DNA of 64,000 nucleotides from Streptomyces sp. S.PNR 29. GTDB taxonomy: Bacteria; Actinomycetota; Actinomycetes; Streptomycetales; Streptomycetaceae. The notes below the pieces were generated by a model. That model did no database searches and had not been told where the DNA came from. It saw nothing but the letters and a program-made list of their open reading frames with translations. The DNA lies in assembly GCF_030386795.1 (NCBI RefSeq), contig NZ_JANUQM010000001.1, positions 740,363 to 804,362 on the forward strand, given 5' to 3'. The position numbers were made by a program, and so were the translations under genes. This document shows, one piece after another, positions 24,201 to 31,958 of this stretch. The first letter of the stretch is position 1. Each line of letters opens with the position of its first letter.

Positions 24201-24408
24201 CGCGGGCCGCGGCGTCGGCGGCGTTCTGCGCGAGCTCGACGACGAGCCGGTCCCGGTAGCCCCCGAGGACCAGGTCCTCCTCGGCGTTGGCGTCCTCACG
24301 GAACCGGGCGGGGCTGGTGGCCCAGGCGTCCAGCACGCCGCGCCGCAGGCGGGCGGTACCGAACGGGTCGGCCCCTTCGGCGGCAGGCCGCACGAACTTG
24401 CTGCTCAC
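21286..24408 (-). CDS. large sacsin-like protein with N-terminal GHKL (Hsp90-type) ATPase domain
   Basis: 1040 residues, starting at a GTG at 24408 with AGGAG eight bases upstream. The GHKL ATP-binding fold fills the first 230 residues: LVVELAQNAADAAARAG (N-box with the catalytic Glu and Asn), DGVLVAANTGAPLDAAG (G1-like) and VGRFGVGFAAVLAVTDEP (G2-like). The rest is a long Leu/Glu/Asp-rich region without recognisable catalytic motifs. Proteins with this sacsin N-terminal domain are conserved in actinomycetes. A chaperone-like role is inferred only from the ATPase fold. It is a single gene, followed by no partner on its strand. It is unrelated in overall layout to the caspase-Hsp90 proteins further right. 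Confidence 0.8.
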   Translation of the reverse strand: MSSKFVRPAAEGADPFGTARLRRGVLDAWATSPARFREDANAEEDLVLGGYRDRLVVELAQNAADAAARAGVPGRLRLTLRDGVLVAANTGAPLDAAGVESLSTLRASAKRDTPSVGRFGVGFAAVLAVTDEPAVIGRHGGVRWSLAEARLLATETARHSPGLGDEIRRRDGHVPLLRLPFAAEGTAPDPYDTVVILPLRDTPAADLAERLLHAVDDALLLALPGLEEVVVETGQETRTLRRRAEGALTVVEDSREGTTRWRTASAHGPVAPELLADRPVEERLRPHWSVTWAVPVDAADGTPARPRTSPVVHAPTPSDEPLGVPALLIASFPLDSTRRHAAPGALTDFLVERAADAYAELLADWRPVTTGVIDLVPGPLGKGELDGALRQAILERLPRTSFLPPAVEAEEPDSELPESLRPRDAEVVEGAGADTVRVLADVLPTLLPAGLERRVELRTLGVARVPLTDAIDRLAGLERDPGWWWRLYDSLAGVDPDRLSGLPVPLADRRTTIGPRQVLLPGTDTARIDPEVLARLGLKVAHPDAAHPLLEKLGALPATPRAVLTTPQVRAAVAASLDEEGGVSWEEDALDAEELADTVLALVRDAGLEPGDEPWLGALALTDEDGELSPAGELVFPGGPFAQVMREGELAAVDAELADKWGEEPLAACGVLVNFALVRATDVVLDPDELEPREGDFPEPDDPGLLDAVDVWSEDVLDRFPDSPVPPVATEIVAVRDLDLVDDDKWPQALALLAQPPLRDALTQPVRILLHDGTHEVVRPYTAWWLRGHPVLAGRRPAGLRAAGGDPLLRGLYDEADATGFDDEQVLRALGVRTSVAALLDEPGGAAELLDRLADPEREVTPAQLHALYGALAELDPEQVTLPDELRAVIDGRVEVVDAADAVVCDSPDLLPFTSGVPLLPVRPTRAAELAELFQVRRLSESVTGEVDSEGTEHGVPEPVRVLLGPRTPASYVEHEELVVDGVEIDWRLTDDGVLHAATLEGVAAGLAWAAGQWPRRFEVAALLEDPSRTEELARDRWFD

Positions 24409-24556
24409 GTTCCAACTCCTCGTCGACGTGAGGACGAAGGTACCGCCTGACGAGCGAGGACGCGGCGCCCGTCCCCGGTCGGCTCCCGACCCGTACGTGA
24501 CGGAGGGCGCGGCGACCTCGACGCAGCCGTCGGCCGCCGTCGGCGACCGGACGTCG

Positions 24557-25483
24557 CTACGAGTGGCCCAGTTCGTCCGTCTCGCCGTCGGAGACATCCG
24601 GCACGGATCCCGAATCCCGGGCCGGCCGCAGCGGGAACGGATCCACCCTCGTCTCGTCGATCACCGGCGGAGCCGGCTGCGGCGGCTTGGGCATGACGGC
24701 CGCCTCGGAGTGGCCCCCGCAGCCGTAGGCCAGGGACACCACCCGGCCGTCGGCCGGGGAGAACTCGTTCGCGCACACCCCGAAGGCCTGCCCGAGCGAA
24801 CCCCCGATACGCACCAGGAACCCGCAGCTCACACATGCCGCGGGCGCCGCCTGGGCCATCGGCGTCTTCGCGCCGAACGCCTCCTCCCAGCGGTCGGCGG
24901 CGATATGGAGGCCGTAGCGGGACAGAACGCGGGCCCGCCGCATGCCCAGTTCCTCCGCGACCGCCGCGATGGTGCCGCGGGACGGGACGGCCGGGAGGTT
25001 CGCCGGCGTCCCGGCCGTGACCTCCGCGTCCTCCGCCTCCACCAGGTCGGCCATCTCGTGCGACACGGCGGAGCTGGGCAGCGGCTCGTCCTCGCCGGCG
25101 TACCCCGGCTCCAGCCGGAGATCCTCCGCGTCGGTGGGCAGCAGGTCGCCCGGGCCCATGTCGCCGGGGCGGAGCCGTTCGCTCCACGGGACCCACTCGG
25201 GGGCGAGCAGCGCATCGGGGCCGGGAAGGAGGACCGCCTCGTCCACCGTGACGATCTTGGCGCGGGACGCACGGGCCACCGTCACGGCCCAGCGCCAGCC
25301 GCGATACCCGAGCTCCTTGCACTCGAAGAAGTGCGTGACAACACGGTCCCCTTCGGAGACCAGCCCCACATGCTCGCCGACCACACCGGGCGCGGCCGCC
25401 TCCTCGGCTGCGGCGCGGGCGAGGTCGACGGCCTCGGCGCACAGACGGTCAGGGGTGCGGCTTCGCGTTGTCGCTGCGCTCAC
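24557..25483 (-). CDS. DUF3027 protein
   Basis: 308 residues from a GTG at 25483. The N-terminal domain carries HFFECKELGYRGWRWAVTVA and DEAVLLPGPDALLAPEWVPW, which are hallmarks of DUF3027. The C-terminal half has a four-Cys zinc-ribbon-like set: Cys in CVSCGFLV, Cys in FGVCANEF and Cys in YGCGGHSE. A Pro-rich tail follows. It is widely conserved in actinomycetes next to an MFS gene, as here, but its function is not known. It lacks a signal sequence and is probably cytoplasmic. Confidence 0.85.
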   Translation of the reverse strand: MSAATTRSRTPDRLCAEAVDLARAAAEEAAAPGVVGEHVGLVSEGDRVVTHFFECKELGYRGWRWAVTVARASRAKIVTVDEAVLLPGPDALLAPEWVPWSERLRPGDMGPGDLLPTDAEDLRLEPGYAGEDEPLPSSAVSHEMADLVEAEDAEVTAGTPANLPAVPSRGTIAAVAEELGMRRARVLSRYGLHIAADRWEEAFGAKTPMAQAAPAACVSCGFLVRIGGSLGQAFGVCANEFSPADGRVVSLAYGCGGHSEAAVMPKPPQPAPPVIDETRVDPFPLRPARDSGSVPDVSDGETDELGHS

Positions 25484-25824
25484 AGGTATCGCTTCTCTCC
25501 ATACGCCGTCTCACAAGTGCGCCACTGCCGGCGGTGGGGGCGGCGGACGGAGCGGACCGGTGGGCCGCGTCGACGTCCGCGCCCGCTCGCGCTCGGGCGC
25601 ACCTACGTCATCCATTCTGCGGCATGCCCGTAAGGCGCGCGGCCGAGAACGTTCGCCGCGGCGCGCTACGCACGCTACCTGTTCAGCGGCGCTCGGCCTA
25701 CACCGACGGGACATGATCGCTGCTTCCCGGCGTTGTTTCCCCGCACACCCCCGCGTGCGGCCGGCCGCACCGCACACCGCCATCCGCGCCGTAAACGCAC
25801 TACGAACACCGTTCTCGGGGCATA
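25484..25824. other. divergent intergenic region with a 16-bp palindrome
   Basis: 341 bases between the start of the DUF3027 gene and the start of the MFS gene, so it must hold both promoters. GTGCGGCCGGCCGCAC at 25755-25770 is a perfect 16-bp palindrome and a candidate operator or cruciform. The last 40 bases (CGTAAACGCACTACG and GGGGCATATTGAAC) are AT-richer and may hold the MFS promoter. No small gene was found. Confidence 0.5.
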
Positions 25825-27267
25825 TTGAACGTCGTGGCAGCCGCGAGGACGCCCCAAGGTGCCGCCGGGGTCGGCGGAGCGAAAGGGGTCAAGGGGAGCA
25901 GCCGACGCACCGGAACGGACCGGGCGCGCGGCCCGTTCCGCGCGGTCGGCCGTGCCCTGCACCTGCCGGTGACCACAACGGCCCGCGGAATCCGCCGGGC
26001 GACGCACGCGCACGGCGCCGGCGAGTCCGGCCTCGGCAAGCTGATCGAACTCCATGGAGTGAACGGCGCCGGCGACGTCATGATCACCGTCGCCCTCGCC
26101 TCCACCGTCTTCTTCTCCGTCCCGACCGACGAGGCCCGCGGCCGGGTCGCGCTGTACCTCGCCATCACCATGGCGCCGTTCACGCTCCTCGCCCCGGTGA
26201 TCGGCCCGCTCCTCGACCGCGTCCCGCACGGCCGCCGCGCGGCGATGGCCTGCGCGATGCTCGCCAGGGCACTGCTGGCCCTGGTCCTGTCCGGCGCGGT
26301 CATCACCGGCAGCATCGAGATGTATCCGGCCGCCCTCGGCGTGCTCGTCGCGTCGAAGGCGTACGGGGTGGTCCGAAGCGCGGTCGTCCCGCGTCTGCTC
26401 CCGCCCCGGTTCTCCCTGGTGAAGGCGAACTCGCGGGTCACGCTCGGCGGGCTGCTCGCGACCGGCGTCGCGGCTCCCATCGGGGCGGGGCTGCAGCAGA
26501 TCGGGCCGCGCTGGCCGCTGTACGGCGCCTTCATGATCTTCGTGGCGGGAACGTTCCTGTCCTTCCAGCTGCCGCCGAAGGTCGACTCGGCCAAGGGCGA
26601 GGACACGGCGCTGCTCGCCGCCGACGAGCAGCATCTGCACGGGCCGCACCGCAGGCCGGTCAAGCGGCCCGGCCTGCGCACGGTCGGTGCGGCCGTCACG
26701 CACGCCCTCGCCGCCAACGCCGCCATCCGCTGCCTGACCGGGTTCCTGATCTTCTTCCTGGCGTTCCTGCTGCGCGAGCACCCGATGACGGGGCAGACCG
26801 CGGCCGTCTCGCTCGGCATGGTGGCCGGCGCGGCCGGCGCGGGCAACGCGCTCGGTACGGCGGTGGGGGCGTGGCTGCGGTCCCGCGCGCCGGAGATCAT
26901 CATCGTGACGGTCCTCGGGTGTGTGCTGGGCGCGGCGATCCTGGCCGCCGTGTTCTTCGGCACGGTGCTGGTGGCGTGCCTGGCCGCGATCGCCGGGTTC
27001 GCGCAGGCGCTGGCCAAGCTGTCGCTGGACGCGCTGATCCAGCGGGACGTGCCCGAACTGGTCCGTACGTCGGCGTTCGCGCGGTCGGAGACGCTGCTGC
27101 AGATGTCGTGGGTGCTCGGCGGGGCGGTCGGCATCGTGCTGCCCCTGAACGGCACCCTCGGCCTGTCGGTGGGCGCCGGGATCATCGCGACGGGCTGGCT
27201 GGCCACCTCGCGGAGTCTGCTCTCGTCGGCCCGCCGCGGGGGTGCCACGCGGCCGCGGGTGGCGTAG
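25825..27267 (+). CDS. MFS transporter adjacent to DUF3027
   Basis: 480 residues if the TTG at 25825 is used; the GTG at 25834 is equally possible and changes only three residues. A polar N-terminal extension of about 75 residues precedes the membrane part. About 12 hydrophobic segments follow, beginning GDVMITVALASTVFFSVP, with PLLDRVPHGRRAAM as the motif A loop. Conserved Gly/Ala-rich helices such as LGMVAGAAGAGNALGTAVGA are seen in the second half. The substrate is unknown. It is followed 63 bases later by the DUF2771 lipoprotein gene on the same strand. Confidence 0.85.
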   Translation: MNVVAAARTPQGAAGVGGAKGVKGSSRRTGTDRARGPFRAVGRALHLPVTTTARGIRRATHAHGAGESGLGKLIELHGVNGAGDVMITVALASTVFFSVPTDEARGRVALYLAITMAPFTLLAPVIGPLLDRVPHGRRAAMACAMLARALLALVLSGAVITGSIEMYPAALGVLVASKAYGVVRSAVVPRLLPPRFSLVKANSRVTLGGLLATGVAAPIGAGLQQIGPRWPLYGAFMIFVAGTFLSFQLPPKVDSAKGEDTALLAADEQHLHGPHRRPVKRPGLRTVGAAVTHALAANAAIRCLTGFLIFFLAFLLREHPMTGQTAAVSLGMVAGAAGAGNALGTAVGAWLRSRAPEIIIVTVLGCVLGAAILAAVFFGTVLVACLAAIAGFAQALAKLSLDALIQRDVPELVRTSAFARSETLLQMSWVLGGAVGIVLPLNGTLGLSVGAGIIATGWLATSRSLLSSARRGGATRPRVA

Positions 27268-27330
27268 CGCGCCGTCCACGCCGCACCCCGCGTAGGGGGG
27301 CGTCCGGCTGAGCCCTATAGCCTTCGCCTT

Positions 27331-27804
27331 ATGAACACGTTGCAATCCGTTGTGCGACGCCGCCGCGCCGTCGCCGCCGCCGGCGCCGTTTCCGCCGGAC
27401 TGCTCGTCCTGTCGGCGTGTGACAAGCCGACCGCGATGTCCACGATCACCGTCGGCCGCTCCTCGGTGAGCTCCGAGGCCACCTGCGGCGGCGAGGGCAA
27501 GGCCCTGCAGAGCGCGGACCTCACCCAGTGCCTGAAGGACCAGGACATCAAGACCATCGACGTCGACCCGGACGAGACCGTGCGGTTCGGTGTCGACCCG
27601 GAGATCGCCGACGAGGGCTGGACGATCCTGATGAACGGCCAGCCGCTGACGGACTCCAGCACCAAGACCTACCGCACGGTCCCGGGCAGCGTGTTCTTCA
27701 ACGCCCAGTACGGCGCCAGCGGCAACTCGACGCTGGTGTCGATCAAGGAGGGCGAGAAGGACGTCACGGGCCTGTGGTCCTTCAAGCTGAAGAAGGACTC
27801 CTGA
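27331..27804 (+). CDS. DUF2771 lipoprotein
   Basis: 157 residues. The signal is lipoprotein-type: RRRR at the N-terminus, a hydrophobic stretch and the lipobox LSAC with Cys30 as the lipidation site. The mature part is small and beta-rich, with two further Cys (SSEATCGG and LTQCLKD) that may form a disulphide. The C-terminal VFFNAQYGASGNSTLVSIKE fits DUF2771. It should be anchored to the outer face of the membrane. The function is unknown. It stands just upstream of mqnB, with 11 bases between, and may be co-transcribed. Confidence 0.85.
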   Translation: MNTLQSVVRRRRAVAAAGAVSAGLLVLSACDKPTAMSTITVGRSSVSSEATCGGEGKALQSADLTQCLKDQDIKTIDVDPDETVRFGVDPEIADEGWTILMNGQPLTDSSTKTYRTVPGSVFFNAQYGASGNSTLVSIKEGEKDVTGLWSFKLKKDS

Positions 27805-27815
27805 CAGCGCCTTCG

Positions 27816-28544
27816 GTGGTGTCCTCACGCGTTCTCGTGGCCACCGCGGTTCCCGTCGAGCGGGACGCGGTGGCCGGGGCGTTCCCGGAGCCGGTCCGGG
27901 AGGTCGCCCTGCCCGGGGTGACGCTTCACCGGGTCCCTGACACCGGCGTCGACCTCCTCGCGGCCGGCGTCGGTCCGGCCCTCGCCGCCGCCTCCACCGC
28001 CTCGGCCCTGACCGTGGCCGGCCTGGACGGCGCCCCCTACGGCCTGGTCGTCTCCGCCGGGATCGCCGGCGGTTTCCCGCCCGAGGCCCCGCTCGCCTCG
28101 CTCGTCGTCGCCGACGAGATCACCGCGGCCGACCTGGGCGCCGAGACGGCCGACGGGTTCCTGCCGGTCACCGACCTCGGCTTCGGCACCGTCACCCACC
28201 GCCCTCCCGCGGACCTCGTACGACAGGTCACACAGGCCACTGGAGCGCTCCCCGGCACCGTCCTCACCGTCTCGACCGTCACCGGGACCGCCGAACGTGC
28301 CGCCGAGCTGCGCGCCCGGCACCCCCGCGCCCTCGCCGAGGCCATGGAGGGCTTCGGCGTCGCCGAGGCCGCCGCCGCGCACGGCGTGCCCGTGCTGGAG
28401 CTGCGCGCGGTCTCCAACGCCGTCGGCCCGCGCGACCGCGCCGCCTGGCGCATCGGCGACGCCCTGACGGCCCTGGCGGCGGCCTTCGGGAAGCTCGCGC
28501 CCGTCCTCACGAGTTGGAACCCACATGACCGCCATGACCGCTGA
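27816..28544 (+). CDS. mqnB: futalosine hydrolase
   Basis: 242 residues. The protein resembles nucleoside phosphorylase and MTA/SAH nucleosidase folds: VLVATAVPVERDAVAGAF at the start, LLAAGVGPALAAASTA, VVSAGIAGGFPPEAPLASLV, then AEAMEGFGVAEAAAAHGVPV with the catalytic-site MEGFG, and LRAVSNAVGPRDRAAWR. MqnB cleaves futalosine to dehypoxanthine futalosine and hypoxanthine in the alternative menaquinone pathway. The assignment is reinforced by the mqnD gene, which overlaps its 3' end by 20 bases. Two adjacent GTG codons (27816 and 27819) are possible starts. The mqnA and mqnC genes are not in this window. Confidence 0.92.
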   Translation: MVSSRVLVATAVPVERDAVAGAFPEPVREVALPGVTLHRVPDTGVDLLAAGVGPALAAASTASALTVAGLDGAPYGLVVSAGIAGGFPPEAPLASLVVADEITAADLGAETADGFLPVTDLGFGTVTHRPPADLVRQVTQATGALPGTVLTVSTVTGTAERAAELRARHPRALAEAMEGFGVAEAAAAHGVPVLELRAVSNAVGPRDRAAWRIGDALTALAAAFGKLAPVLTSWNPHDRHDR

Positions 28545-29382
28545 GCCGTTGCAGATCGCCTACTCCCCCTGCCCGAACGACACCTTCGTCTTCGACGCCC
28601 TGGCCCACGGCCGGGTGCCGGGCGCGCCCGCGCTCGACGTGACCTTCGCGGACATCGACATCACCAACGGCATGGCCGAGCGCGGCGAGTTCGACGTGCT
28701 GAAGGTGTCGTACGCCGTGCTGCCGTACGTCCTCGGCGAGTACGCCCTGCTGCCCTGCGGGGGCGCGCTGGGGCGGGGCTGCGGGCCGCTCGTCCTCACC
28801 CGTGAGGCCGGCGTCGACCTGACGGGCCGTACGGTCGCCGTGCCGAGCGAGAAGTCGACGGCGTATCTGCTGTTCAGGCTGTGGGCGGCGGACACGGTCC
28901 CGGGCGGGGTCGGCGAGATCGTGGTCATGCCGTTCCACGAGATCATGCCCGCCGTGCGGGACGGGAAGGTCGACGCGGGGCTCGTCATCCACGAGGCGCG
29001 CTTCACCTATCGGAACTACGGGCTGCACAAGCTCGCCGACATGGGCGAGCACTGGGAGCACACCACCGGTCTGCCGATCCCGCTGGGCGCCATCATCGCC
29101 AGGCGGTCCCTGGGCGCGGACACGCTGCGGCTGCTCGCCGACTCGATCCGCACGTCCGTACGGGCGGCCTGGGACGACCCGGAGGCGTCCCGCCCGTACG
29201 TCATGGAACACGCCCAGGAAATGGACCCGGCCGTCGCCGACCAGCACATCGGGCTGTACGTCAACGAATTCACCGCCGACCTGGGCGAGGACGGCTACGC
29301 GGCCGTACGGGGCCTGCTGACGCGCGCCGCGGCCGAGGGGCTGGTGCCGCCCCTCGGCCCGAACGCGCTGCGATTCCCGTAA
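28525..29382 (+). CDS. mqnD: 1,4-dihydroxy-6-naphthoate synthase
   Basis: 285 residues, normal for MqnD. The N-terminus IAYSPCPNDTFVFDALAHGR is the signature of the family. FDVLKVSYAVLPYVLGEY, VAVPSEKSTAYLLFRLW and VIHEARFTYRNYGLHKLADM follow in the expected order. MqnD releases 1,4-dihydroxy-6-naphthoate from cyclic dehypoxanthine futalosine. The start overlaps the mqnB end by 20 bases, so the two are translationally linked. The stop is only 5 bases from the end of the convergent cold-shock gene. Confidence 0.95.
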   Translation: MTAMTAEPLQIAYSPCPNDTFVFDALAHGRVPGAPALDVTFADIDITNGMAERGEFDVLKVSYAVLPYVLGEYALLPCGGALGRGCGPLVLTREAGVDLTGRTVAVPSEKSTAYLLFRLWAADTVPGGVGEIVVMPFHEIMPAVRDGKVDAGLVIHEARFTYRNYGLHKLADMGEHWEHTTGLPIPLGAIIARRSLGADTLRLLADSIRTSVRAAWDDPEASRPYVMEHAQEMDPAVADQHIGLYVNEFTADLGEDGYAAVRGLLTRAAAEGLVPPLGPNALRFP

Positions 29383-29387
29383 GCGGT

Positions 29388-29771
29388 CTACACGTCCAAC
29401 TGGTCGGCGACCGCGCGCAGCAGGCCCGCGATCTTCTTGCCGGCGGTCTTCTCGGGGTAGCGGCCCCGCTCCAGCATCGGCGTGATGTTCTCCAGGAGCG
29501 TCGTCAGATCCTGGACGATGGAGGCGAGCTCGTCCGGCTTCTTGCGGGTCGCGGCCGCCACCGAGGGGGTCGGGTCCAGAATCGTCAGGGACAGCGCCTG
29601 GTCGCCGCGCTGTCCGGCGACGACACCGAACTCCACTCGCTGTCCCGGCTTGAGTGTCTCGACTCCGGCGGGGAGGACCGAGGAATGGACGAAGACGTCA
29701 CCGCCGTCGTCGCGGGAGAGAAAGCCGAAGCCCTTCTCGCTGTTGAACCACTTGACCTTGCCGGTAGGCAC
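29388..29771 (-). CDS. cold-shock domain protein with C-terminal extension
   Basis: 127 residues. The first 67 are a standard cold-shock domain (MPTGKVKWFNSEKGFGFLS with RNP1, then DVFVHSSVLPAG with RNP2), which binds single-stranded RNA or DNA. About 60 further residues (KPDELASIVQDLTTLLENIT and a basic helical end) are an addition not seen in the short CspA type. This extended form is well known in actinomycetes. It probably acts as an RNA chaperone. The tail may mediate dimerisation. Confidence 0.92.
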   Translation of the reverse strand: MPTGKVKWFNSEKGFGFLSRDDGGDVFVHSSVLPAGVETLKPGQRVEFGVVAGQRGDQALSLTILDPTPSVAAATRKKPDELASIVQDLTTLLENITPMLERGRYPEKTAGKKIAGLLRAVADQLDV

Positions 29772-29934
29772 GTCTGTCCTCGTCCTCGTACTCGTCGGAA
29801 AACTGCTTCGGAAACGGCTCTTGATAGCACTCGGGCGGGCCGTCGGGACCCGCCGGTACCAAGGCTAATGGTCTTCAGGCCGGTGACAAGACGTCGCCCG
29901 GTTGTTCCTTCGCGCTGGGAACTACCCTGGTCCG

Positions 29935-30195
29935 GTGCGTGACAAAACCCAAACGAATTCCGCCGCGCCCGGTGACCGACTGATCCGCGCCGGTGCGATC
30001 GTGTTCTTCATCGGTGCCGTGGCCACCCTGGTCACGGTCGCCCCGCTGTTCCTCGGGACGACGCCCTTTCCCACATACATGTTCGGATTGAGCATGCTCA
30101 TGGCCGTCGGATTCCTGATGGCCGGTGCGGGAGTACTCCGATCGGTCGCGGCGGGCCGGCGTCAGGCGCGCGGCGCCTCGGGCGCCTCCCGGTAG
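29935..30195 (+). CDS. small two-helix membrane protein
   Basis: 86 residues from a GTG at 29935. Two hydrophobic segments (LIRAGAIVFFIGAVATLVTV and MFGLSMLMAVGFLMAGAGVL) are joined by a short loop with FLGTTPFPTYM. The C-terminus is basic and Ala/Gly-rich. This arrangement is shared by many small actinomycete membrane proteins of unknown function. Its last 34 bases overlap the 3' end of the convergent HAD gene. Confidence 0.7.
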   Translation: MRDKTQTNSAAPGDRLIRAGAIVFFIGAVATLVTVAPLFLGTTPFPTYMFGLSMLMAVGFLMAGAGVLRSVAAGRRQARGASGASR

Positions 30196-30806
30196 GCCGC
30201 GAGCCATTCCGGAAACGCCGTCAGATCGGTGAGGACGGCGTCCGCGCCCGCCGCGCGCAGTTCCTCGGCGGCGTACGGGCCGGTGGCCACGGCGACGGAG
30301 TAGGCGTCGGCCCTGCGCGCGCCGCGTATGTCGCCGAGGTGGTCGCCGACGTACACGTGCGCGCCGTGTTCGCGCAGCGCCTCGGCCTTCTGTTCCGCCC
30401 ACAGGTCGCCGATCACCGCGTCCGGCTCGATGCCGAGGTACTCCAGGTGCAGCTTGGCGTTCGGCTCGTACTTGGCGGTGACGACGACCGCCCGCCCGCC
30501 GGACGCCCGTACCGCCGTGATCGCCTCGCGGGCGCCGGGCAGCGCGGGTGTGGCGGCGATGGCGATCGTGGGGTACATCGCGCGGTACATGTCCGCAATG
30601 GCCGCCACCTGCTCCGCCGGGAACCAGTTGGCCAGCTCCTCCTCCAGCGGCGGCCCGAGCCGCGTGATCGCCAGGTCGGCGTCGATGTACGTGCCCGTCC
30701 GCTCGGCCAGTGCCGTGTAGCACGCGTGGATGCCGGGGCGTGAGTCGATCAGGGTCATGTCCAGGTCGAAACCGACGGTCAGGGCGGGCGAGGTCATGGA
30801 GGCCAT
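30162..30806 (-). CDS. HAD-family phosphatase
   Basis: 214 residues from the ATG at 30806. The HAD motifs are in order: VGFDLDMTLIDS (motif I, two catalytic Asp), AVVVTAKYEPNAKLH (motif II), a Lys near AEQKAEAL (motif III) and YVGDHLGDIRGAR (motif IV). The helical cap between motifs I and II fits the phosphoglycolate phosphatase-like subgroup. It should dephosphorylate a small metabolite in the cytoplasm. The substrate is not evident. It overlaps the small membrane protein gene by 34 bases. Confidence 0.88.
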   Translation of the reverse strand: MASMTSPALTVGFDLDMTLIDSRPGIHACYTALAERTGTYIDADLAITRLGPPLEEELANWFPAEQVAAIADMYRAMYPTIAIAATPALPGAREAITAVRASGGRAVVVTAKYEPNAKLHLEYLGIEPDAVIGDLWAEQKAEALREHGAHVYVGDHLGDIRGARRADAYSVAVATGPYAAEELRAAGADAVLTDLTAFPEWLAAYREAPEAPRA

Positions 30807-30842
30807 ACGGGACATTGTGCCGGGGCGGTGTGACAACGCCCG

Positions 30843-31838
30843 TCAGCCACGGGGGCGACGGGCCCGCCAGACCAGGAACAGCGCCGACGCGACGGCCGCG
30901 CCCCGCAGCACCCACGGCCATGTCTCGGCGACGGCGTCGTTCATGTGCCCCTGGGCGATGGGGTCGCCCCAGCGGCCGTCCACACGGCCCCACAGCCAGA
31001 CGATCCCGGCCGCGGCGACCGCACCGGGCAGCCCCAGCACCGCCCACTTCGCCTCGGCCGGCGTCAGACGGCGGGAGAGGTAGGCGATGAGCCAGCCCAG
31101 GCCCAGCGGAACGAGGTTGCCGGCCACGGCGCCCGCGACCAGCAGCGCGGCGGCGAGCAGCAGGAGGGGGTTGTGCCGGCCGCCGTCGGGGCGCAGGCGG
31201 GGCAGGCGGCGGCGGGGGGCGGCCACCTCGGCCTCCTCGGCCTTCTCCGTGACCGGCGCGGGCTCCCCGGCGACCGGCTTGCCCGCCTCCTTCTCCGCCT
31301 CCTTCTCCTTCGGCGGCGGGGGCTTGAGCAGCTCCGGGATCTCCACACCGCCCACGAACCCCGGCACGCCGTCGTCACCCCCGAAGGGACTGCCCTCCAC
31401 CCGCCACCAGTCCGGCTGCGTCGCACTCCTCCCGAGCTCCTGCGCACTCGCGAGGTGCGGCGGGGACGGGACGTCGGAGGGGGCGGCGGAGGGCGGGGCG
31501 GCGGGGCGCGGACGCGGTACGACGCGGCGCAGGCCTCCCCGCCGGTCCTTCCCGTCCGGCTCCCGCTGTACGGGCACGGAGGCGTCCGGCGCCTGGGGGG
31601 CACCGTCGGTGCCGTCGCCCGCGGCGGCGACCACCTCGTCGGGACTGCCGAGGCGGGCGATGATGCGGCGGACGGCGGCGGGGCTGTCGACGGGGGCCTT
31701 GGCACGGCGCCGGTCGATCTCGTTGCGCAGCTCGGACACCAGACGCATACGGGCCGACGACGGCAACTGCCGCTGCTGCGCCACGTCACCGACGCGGCTC
31801 AGATACTCGTAGACGACCTGGTCGCTCTCGATCCCCAC
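30843..31838 (-). CDS. membrane protein with N-terminal HAAS-like (DUF1700) domain
   Basis: 331 residues. The GTG at 31838 is preferred because CCGGAGGG stands 6 bases upstream. The first 70 residues (YLSRVGDVAQQRQLPSSARM, VSELRNEIDRRRAK, RRIIARLGSPDEVVAA) resemble the HAAS/permease-prefix helical domain. A long Pro-, Ala- and Glu-rich linker with DWWRVEGSPFG follows (about residues 75-205). Four hydrophobic segments make up the C-terminal third, starting NPLLLLAAALLVAGAVAG. The domain suggests a membrane-bound signalling role. I know no defined function. It is divergent from the helicase-associated gene. Confidence 0.75.
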   Translation of the reverse strand: MGIESDQVVYEYLSRVGDVAQQRQLPSSARMRLVSELRNEIDRRRAKAPVDSPAAVRRIIARLGSPDEVVAAAGDGTDGAPQAPDASVPVQREPDGKDRRGGLRRVVPRPRPAAPPSAAPSDVPSPPHLASAQELGRSATQPDWWRVEGSPFGGDDGVPGFVGGVEIPELLKPPPPKEKEAEKEAGKPVAGEPAPVTEKAEEAEVAAPRRRLPRLRPDGGRHNPLLLLAAALLVAGAVAGNLVPLGLGWLIAYLSRRLTPAEAKWAVLGLPGAVAAAGIVWLWGRVDGRWGDPIAQGHMNDAVAETWPWVLRGAAVASALFLVWRARRPRG

Positions 31839-31958
31839 GAAGCCCTCCGGGGGCAGCCCGTTGAAAACGCCGTTGGTCGACGGTACCGCGTGTTCCGGGA
31901 ACACTCCCCCACGCACAGTCGGCCCGGCCGCCGGAGGCAACCCGCTAACGTTGACCGG

